NCBI GenBank assembly: GCA_010032875.1
Contig: RGSB01000007.1
Location: 1 to 32,908 of the forward strand
Direction: 5' to 3'
DNA length: 32,908 bases
DNA from: Actinomycetota bacterium
GTDB taxonomy: Bacteria; Actinomycetota; Actinomycetes; Nanopelagicales; Nanopelagicaceae
Below, piece after piece: positions 16,599-25,292 of this stretch. Position 1 is the first letter of the stretch, and every line of letters starts with the position of its first letter. Under the pieces are notes generated by a model. It had not been told where the DNA came from. It saw only the letters and a list, made by a program, of their open reading frames with translations, and made no database searches. The position numbers were made by a program, and so were the translations under genes.

Positions 16599-18038
16599 GT
16601 GTTCCAGAACAAGATGCCGCGTTATGACATATTGAGTCAAGAATCTATGGCAACGCTGCACGCAGGTTGGCGTCGCATCGTCTCTGAAATTGGAATCGAG
16701 TTTGCATCTCCGTGGGCCGTCGACATGTTGAAAGAAGCGGGACAAGAAGTCTCTGGCGAAAACGTTAAATTCGATCCTGATTGGGTAATGAAGCAAGTTG
16801 CTAAAGCTCCGCGCGAATTTGATTTACGCGCTCGCAATCCAAAGAACAATGTTCATATCGGTGGAGACTCAATGGTTTTCGGTGCGGTTTATGGCCCACC
16901 ATTTGTACGCGAAGGCGATGTTCGCCGCGATGGATCATTTGCAGATTACGAAAACTTCTGCCGCTTAGCACAATCATTTGACTCACTCGACTCTGTTGGT
17001 GGCGTTGTTACCGAACCTAATGATTTATCACTTGATTCTCGCCACTTAGATATGGCATTTGCAGCAGCAACCCTGACTGACAAATTCTTTATGGGTAACG
17101 TCGTAACTCACGAAAATGCAAAAGATGTTATTCGCATGGCTGAAATTATTCACGGTGGTCGCGCAGCAATCGAAGAGACTCCAGCGCTGATTTCACTGGT
17201 TAACTGCAACTCTCCACTTCGTTGGGATGATCGCATGTTGGACTCAATGCGTGAATATGCATTGGCTGGACAGCCAGTTGTTACAACACCATTCTTACTT
17301 ATGGGTGCAATGAGTCCAGTAACAATTCCTGCAACTCTTGCACAGCAAATGGCAGAAGCATTAGTGGCTATCGCACTTGTTCAACTAATTCGTCCAGGTG
17401 CACCAGTTGTATTCGGTTCGTTCTTATCAAATATTGATATGCAATCAGGTTCACCACAATTTGGAACACCAGAATCTGGCATTGGCCTTCTCTGTACTGG
17501 CCAAATTGCACGATCACTAAACCTTCCTTTCCGTGGCGGTGGCGGTCTCAACTCATCACAAACAGTTGATGCACAATCTGCATATCAAACAATGATGACG
17601 ATGATGCCTACGTTTTTATCTGGTACCAACTGGGTGATGCACACAGCTGGCTGGCTCGAAGGTGGCTTGGTTTCTTCTTACGACAAGTTCGTAGTCGACA
17701 TTGAAATCTTGCAATCGTTGATGACTGAATTCACACCACTGGAATTTAACGAAGAGTCTCTCGCATTTGATGCACACCTAGAAGTTGGCCACGGTGGTCA
17801 CTTCCTTGGCGCAGCCCACACAATGGAGCGCTTCCGTGATTGTTTCTATCGACCATTCCTGACAAATAGCGATAATTACGAACGTTGGATGCGTCTTGGC
17901 GCAAAAGACACTCGTCAACGCGCAGAAGAGATTTGGAAGAAAAAGTTGGAAGAGTACGAGAAGCCAGAGATGGATGCTCAAGTTCTAGCCGAACTCACCG
18001 AATTCGTTACGAAGCGTAAGTCAGAACTCGACGCATAA
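16599..18038 (+). CDS. mtgB: MttB-superfamily methyltransferase, glycine betaine type (no pyrrolysine)
   Basis: The 479-residue protein belongs to the trimethylamine methyltransferase (MttB) superfamily, TIM-barrel enzymes that move a methyl group from a quaternary or tertiary amine to a corrinoid protein. Recognisable blocks are SEIGIEFASPWAVDMLKEAG near residues 29-48, the MGAMSPVTIPATLAQQMAEA region near 235-255 and the C-terminal EVGHGGHFLGAAHT near 395-408. No in-frame TAG interrupts the gene, so it lacks the pyrrolysine of true trimethylamine enzymes and belongs with the MtgB-like group that uses glycine betaine or related compounds. The substrate is inferred from the neighbours: betaine aldehyde dehydrogenase and ProVWX follow in the same operon, and corrinoid protein, MeTr and RACo are divergent. 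The GTG start has GAAAGG eight bases upstream; ATG at 16614 is an alternative without such a site. Confidence 0.9.
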   Translation: MFQNKMPRYDILSQESMATLHAGWRRIVSEIGIEFASPWAVDMLKEAGQEVSGENVKFDPDWVMKQVAKAPREFDLRARNPKNNVHIGGDSMVFGAVYGPPFVREGDVRRDGSFADYENFCRLAQSFDSLDSVGGVVTEPNDLSLDSRHLDMAFAAATLTDKFFMGNVVTHENAKDVIRMAEIIHGGRAAIEETPALISLVNCNSPLRWDDRMLDSMREYALAGQPVVTTPFLLMGAMSPVTIPATLAQQMAEALVAIALVQLIRPGAPVVFGSFLSNIDMQSGSPQFGTPESGIGLLCTGQIARSLNLPFRGGGGLNSSQTVDAQSAYQTMMTMMPTFLSGTNWVMHTAGWLEGGLVSSYDKFVVDIEILQSLMTEFTPLEFNEESLAFDAHLEVGHGGHFLGAAHTMERFRDCFYRPFLTNSDNYERWMRLGAKDTRQRAEEIWKKKLEEYEKPEMDAQVLAELTEFVTKRKSELDA

Positions 18039-18041
18039 ATC

Positions 18042-19523
18042 ATGGCTGAAAGTACGCTCTATATAAATGGTGCATGGGTTGCATCATCAGATGGAGCAGT
18101 ACGAGAGATCAGAAGTCCGCACGATAACTCTGTAGTTGCAATAGTTTCTGAAGCAACTGCTGCAGATACTCGCGAAGCAATCAAAGCCGCCCGTGAATCA
18201 TTTGATTCGGGTGTCTATGCATCGTGGTCAATGAAAGATCGTTGCGCACTAGTAAGCAAAGTTGCGGATTTAATAAAGCGCGATGCAGAAATTCTCGCTG
18301 CATTTGAAACGCGCGATACAGGTAAGCGAATGATTGAAACGCGTTATGACATGGCTGATATCGAAGCAACGTTTCGACACTTTGCAGCCCTTGGTTTAAA
18401 GCTTAAAGATCGCAAGGTCGATGTGGGCGCAGATAACATCACAAGTGTAATTACTCATGAGCCTGTTGGTGTGTGTGCCTTAATCGGTCCGTGGAATTAC
18501 CCGTTACTGCAAATATCTTGGAAAGTTGCGCCAGCACTTGTGGCTGGTTGTTCCTTCATTATGAAGCCAAGTGAGTTATCGCCATCTACTGCAATTCATC
18601 TCATGAAGTTATTGGAAGAAGCAGGATTACCAAAAGGCGTTGCAAATCTTATTTGTGGTGCAGGTGCTAGTGCAGGTGCACCACTGACAGAAGATTCTCG
18701 AGTTGATCTTGTCTCCTTCACAGGTGGTCTAGTGACTGGCCGTCGAATCATGGCAACTGCTGCGCAAACAGTTAAAAAGGTTGCACTCGAATTAGGCGGA
18801 AAGAATCCACATATTATTTTTGAAAATAGCAATCTCGATGCAGCAATTGATAACGCTGTAACTGGCGCTTTCTTGCACTCCGGTCAGGTGTGCTCGGCTG
18901 GTACTCGAGTACTCGTTGAAAAATCGATTCACGACAGAGTTGTGACAGAAATTGTGCGCCGCGCAAAGGCTATTTATGTGGGCGGTCCAGATGATCCCCG
19001 CACTGAAACAGGACCATTGATTAGCAAGGAGCACCTTGCAAAGGTTGAGGCATATATGCAGGATGCCGTAAAAGATGGTGCAACAATTTTGGTAGGTGGT
19101 GCGCGTATTGATCGCGAAGACTTAAATAAAGGTTGGTATTTCCCCCCAACAGTTATAGATAATTGCCAATCAAAGATGAAGTGCGTGCAGGACGAATCTT
19201 TTGGTCCGATCATGACAATTGAAACATTTGAAAGTGTTGATGAAGCAATCGCTTTAGGTAATGACACTATTTATGGATTATCTGGCGCCGTGTGGTCTGA
19301 TGACAAAAAAATCGCCAATCGTGTAGCAGCCGCACTTCGTCACGGAACTATCTGGGTCAATGATTTCGGCCCATATCGTCCGCAAGCAGAGTGGGGTGGA
19401 TTTAAAGCATCAGGCGTCGGCCGCGAATTAGGCGAGGCTGGTTTGGATGAATACCTTGAAATTAAACACATTTGGACCAACAATGAGCCTGCGCGTTCCG
19501 GTTGGTTCGCCGATTCCAACTAG
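18042..19523 (+). CDS. betB: Betaine aldehyde dehydrogenase-like NAD(P)+ aldehyde dehydrogenase
   Basis: The 493-residue protein is an aldehyde dehydrogenase that would oxidise betaine aldehyde to glycine betaine. The oxyanion-hole Asn152 is in GPWNYP, the general base Glu250 in LELGGKNP, and the catalytic Cys284 in [11 protein letters not shown]. The cofactor loop reads FTGGLVTGR (residues 226-234), with Gly in place of the usual Ser. The length is standard. It begins three bases after the MttB-like gene and precedes the ProVWX transporter, and choline dehydrogenase lies further downstream at 23643, so the betaine aldehyde assignment rests on context as well as similarity. Other amino-aldehydes remain possible. 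Confidence 0.88.
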   Translation: MAESTLYINGAWVASSDGAVREIRSPHDNSVVAIVSEATAADTREAIKAARESFDSGVYASWSMKDRCALVSKVADLIKRDAEILAAFETRDTGKRMIETRYDMADIEATFRHFAALGLKLKDRKVDVGADNITSVITHEPVGVCALIGPWNYPLLQISWKVAPALVAGCSFIMKPSELSPSTAIHLMKLLEEAGLPKGVANLICGAGASAGAPLTEDSRVDLVSFTGGLVTGRRIMATAAQTVKKVALELGGKNPHIIFENSNLDAAIDNAVTGAFLHSGQVCSAGTRVLVEKSIHDRVVTEIVRRAKAIYVGGPDDPRTETGPLISKEHLAKVEAYMQDAVKDGATILVGGARIDREDLNKGWYFPPTVIDNCQSKMKCVQDESFGPIMTIETFESVDEAIALGNDTIYGLSGAVWSDDKKIANRVAAALRHGTIWVNDFGPYRPQAEWGGFKASGVGRELGEAGLDEYLEIKHIWTNNEPARSGWFADSN

Positions 19524-19531
19524 GAGAAATC

Positions 19532-20560
19532 ATGAGCTCAGATTCACCGATGATTTCAGTTCGAAATCTCTGGAAAGTTTTCGGCAATAATCCAGAAAAA
19601 GTAATCGGCTCACCTGACGCTAATTTGTCTCGCACAGAGTTACGCGCCAAAACTGGCAACACCGTTGCAGTGCGCGATGTTTCATTTGATGTAGCACCCG
19701 GCGAAGTATTCGTAGTGATGGGCCTTTCAGGTTCAGGTAAGTCAACTCTTGTTCGTTGCATGACGCGATTAATCGAACCAACTCAGGGACAACTTCAATT
19801 TGAAGGTGAAGACATCCTTAAAGTCGATGACAATCGCCTTCGCGAATTACGCAAGACCCGTTTTTCAATGGTCTTTCAGCACTTTGGTTTGCTGCCACAT
19901 CGCAAAGTAATTGACAACATTGCATACTCTTTAGAAATTAATGGTGTGAAGAAAGATGCTCGTCATGCACGAGCAAATGAAGTCATCGAACTCGTTGGCC
20001 TGCAAGGTTATGCTCAGGCATACCCAGAGCAACTCTCAGGCGGAATGCAACAGCGCGTTGGTTTAGCTCGAGCACTAGCAGTAAACCCTGAAGTCCTTTT
20101 CCTTGACGAGCCATTTAGCGCCTTAGATCCATTGATTCGCCGCGACATGCAACAAGAAATTATTCGATTGCATCACGAACTCGGTAAGACCATGGTTTTT
20201 ATTACTCACGATTTATCTGAAGCAGTAAAAGTTGGAGATCGCATTGCAATTATGAGAGATGGCGCAATTGTTCAAATCGGAACCCCGGAAGATCTAGTTG
20301 CCAATCCTGCAGATGAATACGTTGCTAACTTCGTGCGCGATATTGCCAAATCTCATGTACTAACTTTGAAGCACTTAGCAAGAAAAGCTGAACCAGGAGA
20401 TGCCACCGACGGACCTGAACTAGCCGCAAACACGATTATTCGTGATGCCGCACAAGTAATTTTGCAGTCCCACAAACCAGTACGGGTCAATGACAATGGC
20501 ACCGCCCTTGGCATTGTCTCTAGTGAGGATGTTTTGCGGCTAATTTCTGGTGGCGTTTAA
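19532..20560 (+). CDS. proV: Glycine betaine/proline ABC transporter ATP-binding protein
   Basis: The 342-residue protein is the ATPase of a quaternary amine importer. Walker A is GLSGSGKST near residues 64-72, the signature [15 protein letters not shown] near 168-182, and Walker [13 protein letters not shown] near 189-200. The block before Walker A ([11 protein letters not shown]) and the C-terminal CBS-like segment (about 285-342, [18 protein letters not shown]) are typical of ProV/OpuAA, in which CBS domains sense ionic strength; here the region looks short, with one clear CBS half. The start at 19532 has GGAG upstream (TAGGAGAAATC) and is preferred to TTG at 19502, which would overlap betB. 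It shares one base with the permease gene. Confidence 0.93.
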   Translation: MSSDSPMISVRNLWKVFGNNPEKVIGSPDANLSRTELRAKTGNTVAVRDVSFDVAPGEVFVVMGLSGSGKSTLVRCMTRLIEPTQGQLQFEGEDILKVDDNRLRELRKTRFSMVFQHFGLLPHRKVIDNIAYSLEINGVKKDARHARANEVIELVGLQGYAQAYPEQLSGGMQQRVGLARALAVNPEVLFLDEPFSALDPLIRRDMQQEIIRLHHELGKTMVFITHDLSEAVKVGDRIAIMRDGAIVQIGTPEDLVANPADEYVANFVRDIAKSHVLTLKHLARKAEPGDATDGPELAANTIIRDAAQVILQSHKPVRVNDNGTALGIVSSEDVLRLISGGV

Positions 20561-22488
20561 TGAAGGTTCGTAAGTCCTATCTTCTCCTCGCTTCAGTAAC
20601 AATCTGGATTGTGTTGGGCCGCTTACTCAATGGCAAGCACACATTGCAGATTGCCACGTATGAGAACACATCTTTCACTAGTTTTATTGGTGAAAAGGCA
20701 TTAGATCTCCGTGGAAATCGAACAGAGAGTCCTGCTTTTATTTATTTTTTCAATCCGATTCGCGGAGTAATTGATGGCTTTGTCCAGTTAATTAGAAATC
20801 TGATTGCAGTACCAGGTCCAAATTCAGTTATCCCAATTATTGGTTGGTTAGGTGTAGTTGGGATCGTTGCATTTGTTGTGTATGCAACAAGTCAATGGCG
20901 AACTGCACTCTTGGCAGTTTCACTGTTAGTTGCATGCGGTGCCCTTGGCATGTGGCAGTTCACTATGGACTCCATTGCCATGACATTGGCCGCAGTTCTT
21001 CTCTCCTTAGCAATTGGAATTCCACTGGGAATTTGGGCAGGTTTATCAGATCGGGTCCTAAAGATATTTACGCCCTTTTTAGATTTAGCTCAGATTTTGC
21101 CGACACTTGTTTATATGGCACCTATCGCACTTGTATTTATGATCGGCGCTGCCTCAGCAACAATTGCGACGATGATCTATTCCATTCCAATTGCAATTCG
21201 TATTACAAGCCATGCGATTAGAAGTGTAAACAAAGCTCCAGTCGAAGCCGCTGAATCAATGGGCTCTACGCAAAAGCAGAAATTAACCAAAGTTCAAATT
21301 CCAATGGCTAAGCAGATGATCGTGCTTGGAATTAATCAGACTGTTATGGCTGCGGTTTCATTCGTTGTTATTGCAGCCCTGATTGGTGCCCCTGGATTAG
21401 GCAAACCAGTTATTGATGCGTTGATTATTCGAAACGTTGGACAAGGCTTTGTGGCGGGCTTTGCCGTTGTTTTCTTAGCGATTTTGCTTGATCGCACAAC
21501 TAGTGCTGCGGCTAAGAGACAAGATTCATTTATCCCAGCGACGCAAAAGCAGATTAAAACAAAACGCATCACCTTGATTGTTGCCGGAGTTCTTGCGGTC
21601 ATATCTGTCTTCATGTCTCGCACAATGTTGTGGGCCGCTGTATGGCCTAAAGAAGTCACCATCGCACCACAAGTGGCAAAAATTACCAATGATGCAACAA
21701 CGTGGATTCTTGAAAACCTCACAATATTTACCGTTGGCTTTAAGGATTTAATTTCCTATGGCATTCTCAATCCATTGGAAACACAACTCGCTGCATCTCC
21801 TTGGTATGTAACAGTTGCAATGATTGTGGCACTTGCCCTGATTATTGCTGGAATAAGAACGGCGATCTTGGCTTTTGTTTTAGCAATGGCAATTGTTCTT
21901 TCTGGTCTTTGGTATGAAGCAATGTTGACTCTGACTCAGACAATTGTTGGATGTTTGCTCACAATGATTATCGGTCTAGCACTCGGTATTTGGACAGGGC
22001 GTAGCGATCGCGCGGAGAGAGCTCTGCGTCCATTCCTTGATGCGGGACAGACTCTTCCAGCGTTTGTTTATTTAGTTCCAATGTTGGGTTTATTTGGTCC
22101 CACACGTTTTACTGCTATTGCAACAGGTATCGTCTATGCGATTCCAGTAGTTGTGAAGATTGTGTGCGAAGGTATCCGCGCAGTTCCTCACTCACTCGTT
22201 GAAGCAGCAACTGCTGCAGGATCTACTGCGCGCCAAATTATTACTAAAGTGCAATTACCTGCTGCAAAGAAAACTATTTTGCTTGCAACGAATCAAGGTT
22301 TGATATTTGTTTTAGCTGTCGTTGTTATTGGTGGCTTTGTTGGTGCGGGCGGTCTGGGTTACCTGGTAATTGCCGGAAACTCCAAGCCAGAGCTTCAAGG
22401 CAAGGGGCTGATCGCTGGTGTTGCAATCTTGCTTCTGGGAGTTATTTTCGACCGGATTATGCAGGCCGGCGCCCGTCGCACCTCATAA
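20560..22488 (+). CDS. proW: Glycine betaine ABC transporter permease, tandem fusion of two ProW domains
   Basis: The 642-residue membrane protein contains two copies of the ProW/OpuAB-type permease domain. The first, about residues 85-320, carries the coupling motif EAAESMGSTQKQKLTKVQIP. The second, about 415-635, carries EAATAAGSTARQIITKVQLP. Each copy is preceded by extra membrane helices. Systems of this kind usually use two identical single-domain subunits of about 280-350 residues, so here one chain may form the whole channel. It overlaps proV by one base (TAATG) and is followed by a 111-base gap before the binding protein. The large size is not a frameshift artefact, since both halves show complete motifs. 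Confidence 0.92.
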   Translation: MKVRKSYLLLASVTIWIVLGRLLNGKHTLQIATYENTSFTSFIGEKALDLRGNRTESPAFIYFFNPIRGVIDGFVQLIRNLIAVPGPNSVIPIIGWLGVVGIVAFVVYATSQWRTALLAVSLLVACGALGMWQFTMDSIAMTLAAVLLSLAIGIPLGIWAGLSDRVLKIFTPFLDLAQILPTLVYMAPIALVFMIGAASATIATMIYSIPIAIRITSHAIRSVNKAPVEAAESMGSTQKQKLTKVQIPMAKQMIVLGINQTVMAAVSFVVIAALIGAPGLGKPVIDALIIRNVGQGFVAGFAVVFLAILLDRTTSAAAKRQDSFIPATQKQIKTKRITLIVAGVLAVISVFMSRTMLWAAVWPKEVTIAPQVAKITNDATTWILENLTIFTVGFKDLISYGILNPLETQLAASPWYVTVAMIVALALIIAGIRTAILAFVLAMAIVLSGLWYEAMLTLTQTIVGCLLTMIIGLALGIWTGRSDRAERALRPFLDAGQTLPAFVYLVPMLGLFGPTRFTAIATGIVYAIPVVVKIVCEGIRAVPHSLVEAATAAGSTARQIITKVQLPAAKKTILLATNQGLIFVLAVVVIGGFVGAGGLGYLVIAGNSKPELQGKGLIAGVAILLLGVIFDRIMQAGARRTS

Positions 22489-22523
22489 CATCGGCATAAC
22501 ACTCTCATAACTTCTGCAAAATA

Positions 22524-22599
22524 GCCCCTAAAAGCACTAGTACTGGCTCCATCTCGGCCGTAGGCTTTGGGCAATACATAAAACTCTTTAGGAGGGTTA
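22524..22599 (+). promoter_or_regulatory. proX leader with two competing pairings, one covering the ribosome binding site
   Basis: In the gap before proX, one segment (22524-22535) can pair in two exclusive ways. GCCC (22524-22527) plus AAAGC (22531-22535) can pair with GCTTT (22564-22568) and GGGC (22569-22572). Alternatively CCCCTAAA (22525-22532) can pair with TTTAGGAGG (22587-22595) across one bulged A, hiding the strong Shine-Dalgarno of proX. Such competition is typical of leader RNAs that control translation. Pairings this short can arise by chance, and no known riboswitch class was recognised. Confidence 0.3.
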
Positions 22600-23559
22600 A
22601 TGAAATCACTATTCGGTCGCCGTTCGGCAATTGCTAGCGCAGCAATTGCAGCAGCGTTGGTCCTTTCGGGTTGCAGCAGCAGTGTTAATGATGCAGCAGG
22701 CGGAGGATCAGGAGATTGCGGTTCTTACGCAATTGCAATGCATGCTTGGGGCGGTTACACAGCTTCAGCACAAGTTGTTGCAGAAGTAGCAAAACAAGAA
22801 TTGGGTTGCACGATTACTCAGACAACTCTTGAAGAAGGTCCAGTCACTTATGACGCAATGGAAGCCGGAACAATCGATGTAGTTATCGAAGATTGGGGCG
22901 GCGGACGCTGGAAGGAATGGACTGATCGCGGTTCAGTAGTTGAAGCTGGCGAAAACGGAAACATTGGAATTATCGGTATGTATGTCGCACCATGGATGGT
23001 TGAAAAGTATCCAGACATCACTGATTCAAAGAACTTGAACAAGTACGCATCTTTGTTTAAGACTGCTGATTCAGGCGGCAAGGGTGCATGGTTTGAAGGC
23101 CCAACTGGTTACACAACTATCGGTGAAAAGATGGTTTCTGCTAACAAGCTGAACTTCAAAGTTATCTTCTCTGGTTCAGAAGCTGCTCTAGTTGATGGCT
23201 TCTTGAAGGCAGAAAAGAACAAGACTCCATTCATCGGTTATGCATGGCAGCCTTGGACACTTCACTCCAAGCTTCCAACACTGGAAGCAGCTCGCGTTAA
23301 CTTCCCTGCTAATGACTGGAGCGATCCAGCAAAGGCAAGTGGTTTAACCGATTACCCATCAACACCACTTATCAAGTTGATCTCTAAGAAGCTCAACGAT
23401 GCTAACGATCCATTTACTAAACTTGTTAAGAACTTCAACTGGACTAATGCTGATCAGAACGGTGTAGCAGCCGATCTTGAAGGCGGAATGACAGCAGAAG
23501 ATGCAGCAAAGAAGTGGATTGCTGCTAACCCTGACAAAGTTAAGGCATGGATTAGTTAA
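22600..23559 (+). CDS. proX: Glycine betaine ABC transporter substrate-binding lipoprotein
   Basis: The 319-residue protein is a ProX/OpuAC-type binding protein. A lipoprotein signal peptide ends at the lipobox LSGC with Cys25, followed by a Ser/Gly-rich linker, so it should be anchored outside the cytoplasmic membrane. The mature part shows the tryptophan-rich segments typical of quaternary ammonium pockets: MHAWGGYTAS near residues 47-56, EDWGGGRWKEW near 97-107, and YAWQPWTLHS near 214-223. The ATG has a near-perfect AGGAGG nearby. It lies 111 bases after proW, unlike the overlapping genes upstream, and is followed by a strong terminator, so it may also be expressed separately at a higher level. 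Substrates could include choline or dimethylsulfoniopropionate as well as betaine. Confidence 0.93.
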   Translation: MKSLFGRRSAIASAAIAAALVLSGCSSSVNDAAGGGSGDCGSYAIAMHAWGGYTASAQVVAEVAKQELGCTITQTTLEEGPVTYDAMEAGTIDVVIEDWGGGRWKEWTDRGSVVEAGENGNIGIIGMYVAPWMVEKYPDITDSKNLNKYASLFKTADSGGKGAWFEGPTGYTTIGEKMVSANKLNFKVIFSGSEAALVDGFLKAEKNKTPFIGYAWQPWTLHSKLPTLEAARVNFPANDWSDPAKASGLTDYPSTPLIKLISKKLNDANDPFTKLVKNFNWTNADQNGVAADLEGGMTAEDAAKKWIAANPDKVKAWIS

Positions 23560-23580
23560 TTAATAAAAAATCCTAAAGAG

Positions 23581-23626
23581 CAAGGCCCTTACTCGGTGAA
23601 ATTCATTGAGTAAGGGCCTTGTTTTA
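23581..23626 (+). terminator. Rho-independent terminator after proX
   Basis: CAAGGCCCTTACTC (23581-23594) and GAGTAAGGGCCTTG (23608-23621) form a perfect 14-base-pair stem with a 13-base loop, followed by TTTTATT. It ends the MttB-betB-proVWX operon. The choline dehydrogenase gene begins only 21 bases after the stem, so that gene needs its own promoter overlapping this hairpin, or read-through. Confidence 0.93.
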
Positions 23627-23642
23627 TTAGTAGACTCCTCAT

Positions 23643-25292
23643 ATGAGCGAGCAGTACGACTACATCATCGTCGGTGGTGGCTCAGCTGGTTGCGCGCTCG
23701 CGAATCGCCTCAGTGCAAATCCTTCACACAAAGTTTTAGTTCTCGAAGCAGGTCGCCGCGATTACAAGTGGGATGTATTTATTCATATGCCTGCAGCGCT
23801 CGCTTTTCCTATCGGTAGCAAGTTTTATGACTGGATGTATGAATCCGAACCAGAACCATTTATGAATGGACGCCGCATTTATCATGCGCGTGGAAAAGTT
23901 TTGGGTGGATCATCTTCGATTAATGGACAGATTTGGCAGCGCGGTAATCCTCTGGATTACGAACGCTGGTCTAAAGATAAAGGCATGCAGAATTGGGATT
24001 ATGCCCACTGCTTGCCATACTTTAAAAAATTAGAGAATTGTTTAGCAGATCCAAAGAATCCATTTCGTGGAAATAACGGTCCACTCAAATTAGAGCGCGG
24101 ACCCGCAAAGGGCCCACTCTTTGATGCATTCTTTAAAGCAACAGAGCAAGCGGGCTATCCACGAACAGATGATGTCAATGGATACCGCCAAGAAGGATTT
24201 GCTGCCTTTGATCGAAATGTTTATCGCGGTCGCAGGTTAAGCGCTGCTCGTGCTTATCTATACCCTGTACTACATCGCAAGAACTTAACGCTTAAAACAA
24301 AGGCTCATGTCACCAAGGTTTTATTTGATGGCACAACTGCAACTGGTGTGGAAGTTATGATTAAGGGCAAGAAGCACACCTTTACATCCAAGGAAGTAAT
24401 TTTGTGTGGTGGAGCGATTAATACTCCACAGATTTTGCAACTCTCTGGCATTGGCAATCAAGAAGATCTTTCAAAGCTTGGCATCACAGTCGTCAAGCAC
24501 TTGCCTGGTGTGGGCGCTAATTTGCAGGATCACCTTGAAGTCTATGTTCAATACAAGTGCAAGCAACCGGTGTCGCAACAACCGATTACACAATTCTGGC
24601 GCCGTCCATTTATTGGTGCTGCTTGGTTATTCTTTAGAAAAGGTCCAGGTGCTTCTAATCAATTCGAAGCAGGTGGATTTACGAGAAGCAATGAAGATGT
24701 GGCCTATCCAAATTTAATGTTTCACTTCTTACCACTTGCTATTCGCTATGACGGCAGCGGACCAAAGAGTGGTCACGGTTACCAAGTACACGTCGGTCCA
24801 ATGTATTCAGATGCTCGGGGATGGCTAAAGATTAAGAGCACAAATCCATTTGAAAAGCCCGCAATGCAATTTAACTATCTTTCAACGGATCAAGATCGAC
24901 GTGAATGGGTTGAAGCGGTGCGTGTTGCTCGCAATATTTTGACTCAACCTGCAATGGATCCATTTAATGAAGGCGAAACATCACCGGGTAAATCTGTATC
25001 AACTGATCAAGAAGTTTTGGATTGGGTACGTAAAGATGCCGAGACCGCTCTGCATCCATCGTGCACCGCAAAGATGGGCACAGATGAGATGTCAGTTGTT
25101 GATCCAGAGACCATGAAGGTGCACGGAGTAAACGGATTGCGCATCGCCGATGCATCCGTTTTCCCATATGTCACCAACGGAAATATTTATGCACCAGTCA
25201 TGATGGTTGCCGAAAAAGCTGCTGATTTAATTCTTGGCAATACTCCACTGCCACCAGAAAATCTTGAGTTCTACCGCCATGCTAAAAGATGA
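23643..25292 (+). CDS. betA: Choline dehydrogenase (GMC oxidoreductase)
   Basis: The 549-residue flavoprotein of the GMC family oxidises choline to betaine aldehyde. The FAD-binding GGGSAGC lies near residues 11-17, the GMC signature [18 protein letters not shown] near 84-101, and the second signature [16 protein letters not shown] near 256-271. His471 in [13 protein letters not shown] is the catalytic histidine, and an Asn in the NGNIYAP block is its partner. Length is like E. coli BetA. The ATG lies 21 bases after the terminator stem, with no good Shine-Dalgarno; a possible -10 TATTAG at 23625-23630 would give an almost leaderless mRNA. Its end overlaps fdhD. With betB in the preceding operon it completes conversion of choline to glycine betaine. 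Other alcohols are possible GMC substrates, but the context favours choline. Confidence 0.9.
   Translation: MSEQYDYIIVGGGSAGCALANRLSANPSHKVLVLEAGRRDYKWDVFIHMPAALAFPIGSKFYDWMYESEPEPFMNGRRIYHARGKVLGGSSSINGQIWQRGNPLDYERWSKDKGMQNWDYAHCLPYFKKLENCLADPKNPFRGNNGPLKLERGPAKGPLFDAFFKATEQAGYPRTDDVNGYRQEGFAAFDRNVYRGRRLSAARAYLYPVLHRKNLTLKTKAHVTKVLFDGTTATGVEVMIKGKKHTFTSKEVILCGGAINTPQILQLSGIGNQEDLSKLGITVVKHLPGVGANLQDHLEVYVQYKCKQPVSQQPITQFWRRPFIGAAWLFFRKGPGASNQFEAGGFTRSNEDVAYPNLMFHFLPLAIRYDGSGPKSGHGYQVHVGPMYSDARGWLKIKSTNPFEKPAMQFNYLSTDQDRREWVEAVRVARNILTQPAMDPFNEGETSPGKSVSTDQEVLDWVRKDAETALHPSCTAKMGTDEMSVVDPETMKVHGVNGLRIADASVFPYVTNGNIYAPVMMVAEKAADLILGNTPLPPENLEFYRHAKR

Noticed and set aside
16599-18038. Possible pyrrolysine-containing trimethylamine methyltransferase
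   Set aside because: The frame has no internal TAG and runs its full length, so the protein cannot carry pyrrolysine.
19502-19531. proV start at TTG 19502
   Set aside because: It would overlap betB by 22 bases without a ribosome binding site; ATG 19532 has GGAG at proper spacing.
22489-22599. Known riboswitch or tRNA in the proX leader
   Set aside because: No cloverleaf and no recognised aptamer core could be made out; only the short competing pairings are reported.
25234-25278. Longer FdhD start inside betA
   Set aside because: The added residues ([15 protein letters not shown]) are read out of frame from conserved betA sequence, and ATG 25279 gives the normal family length.
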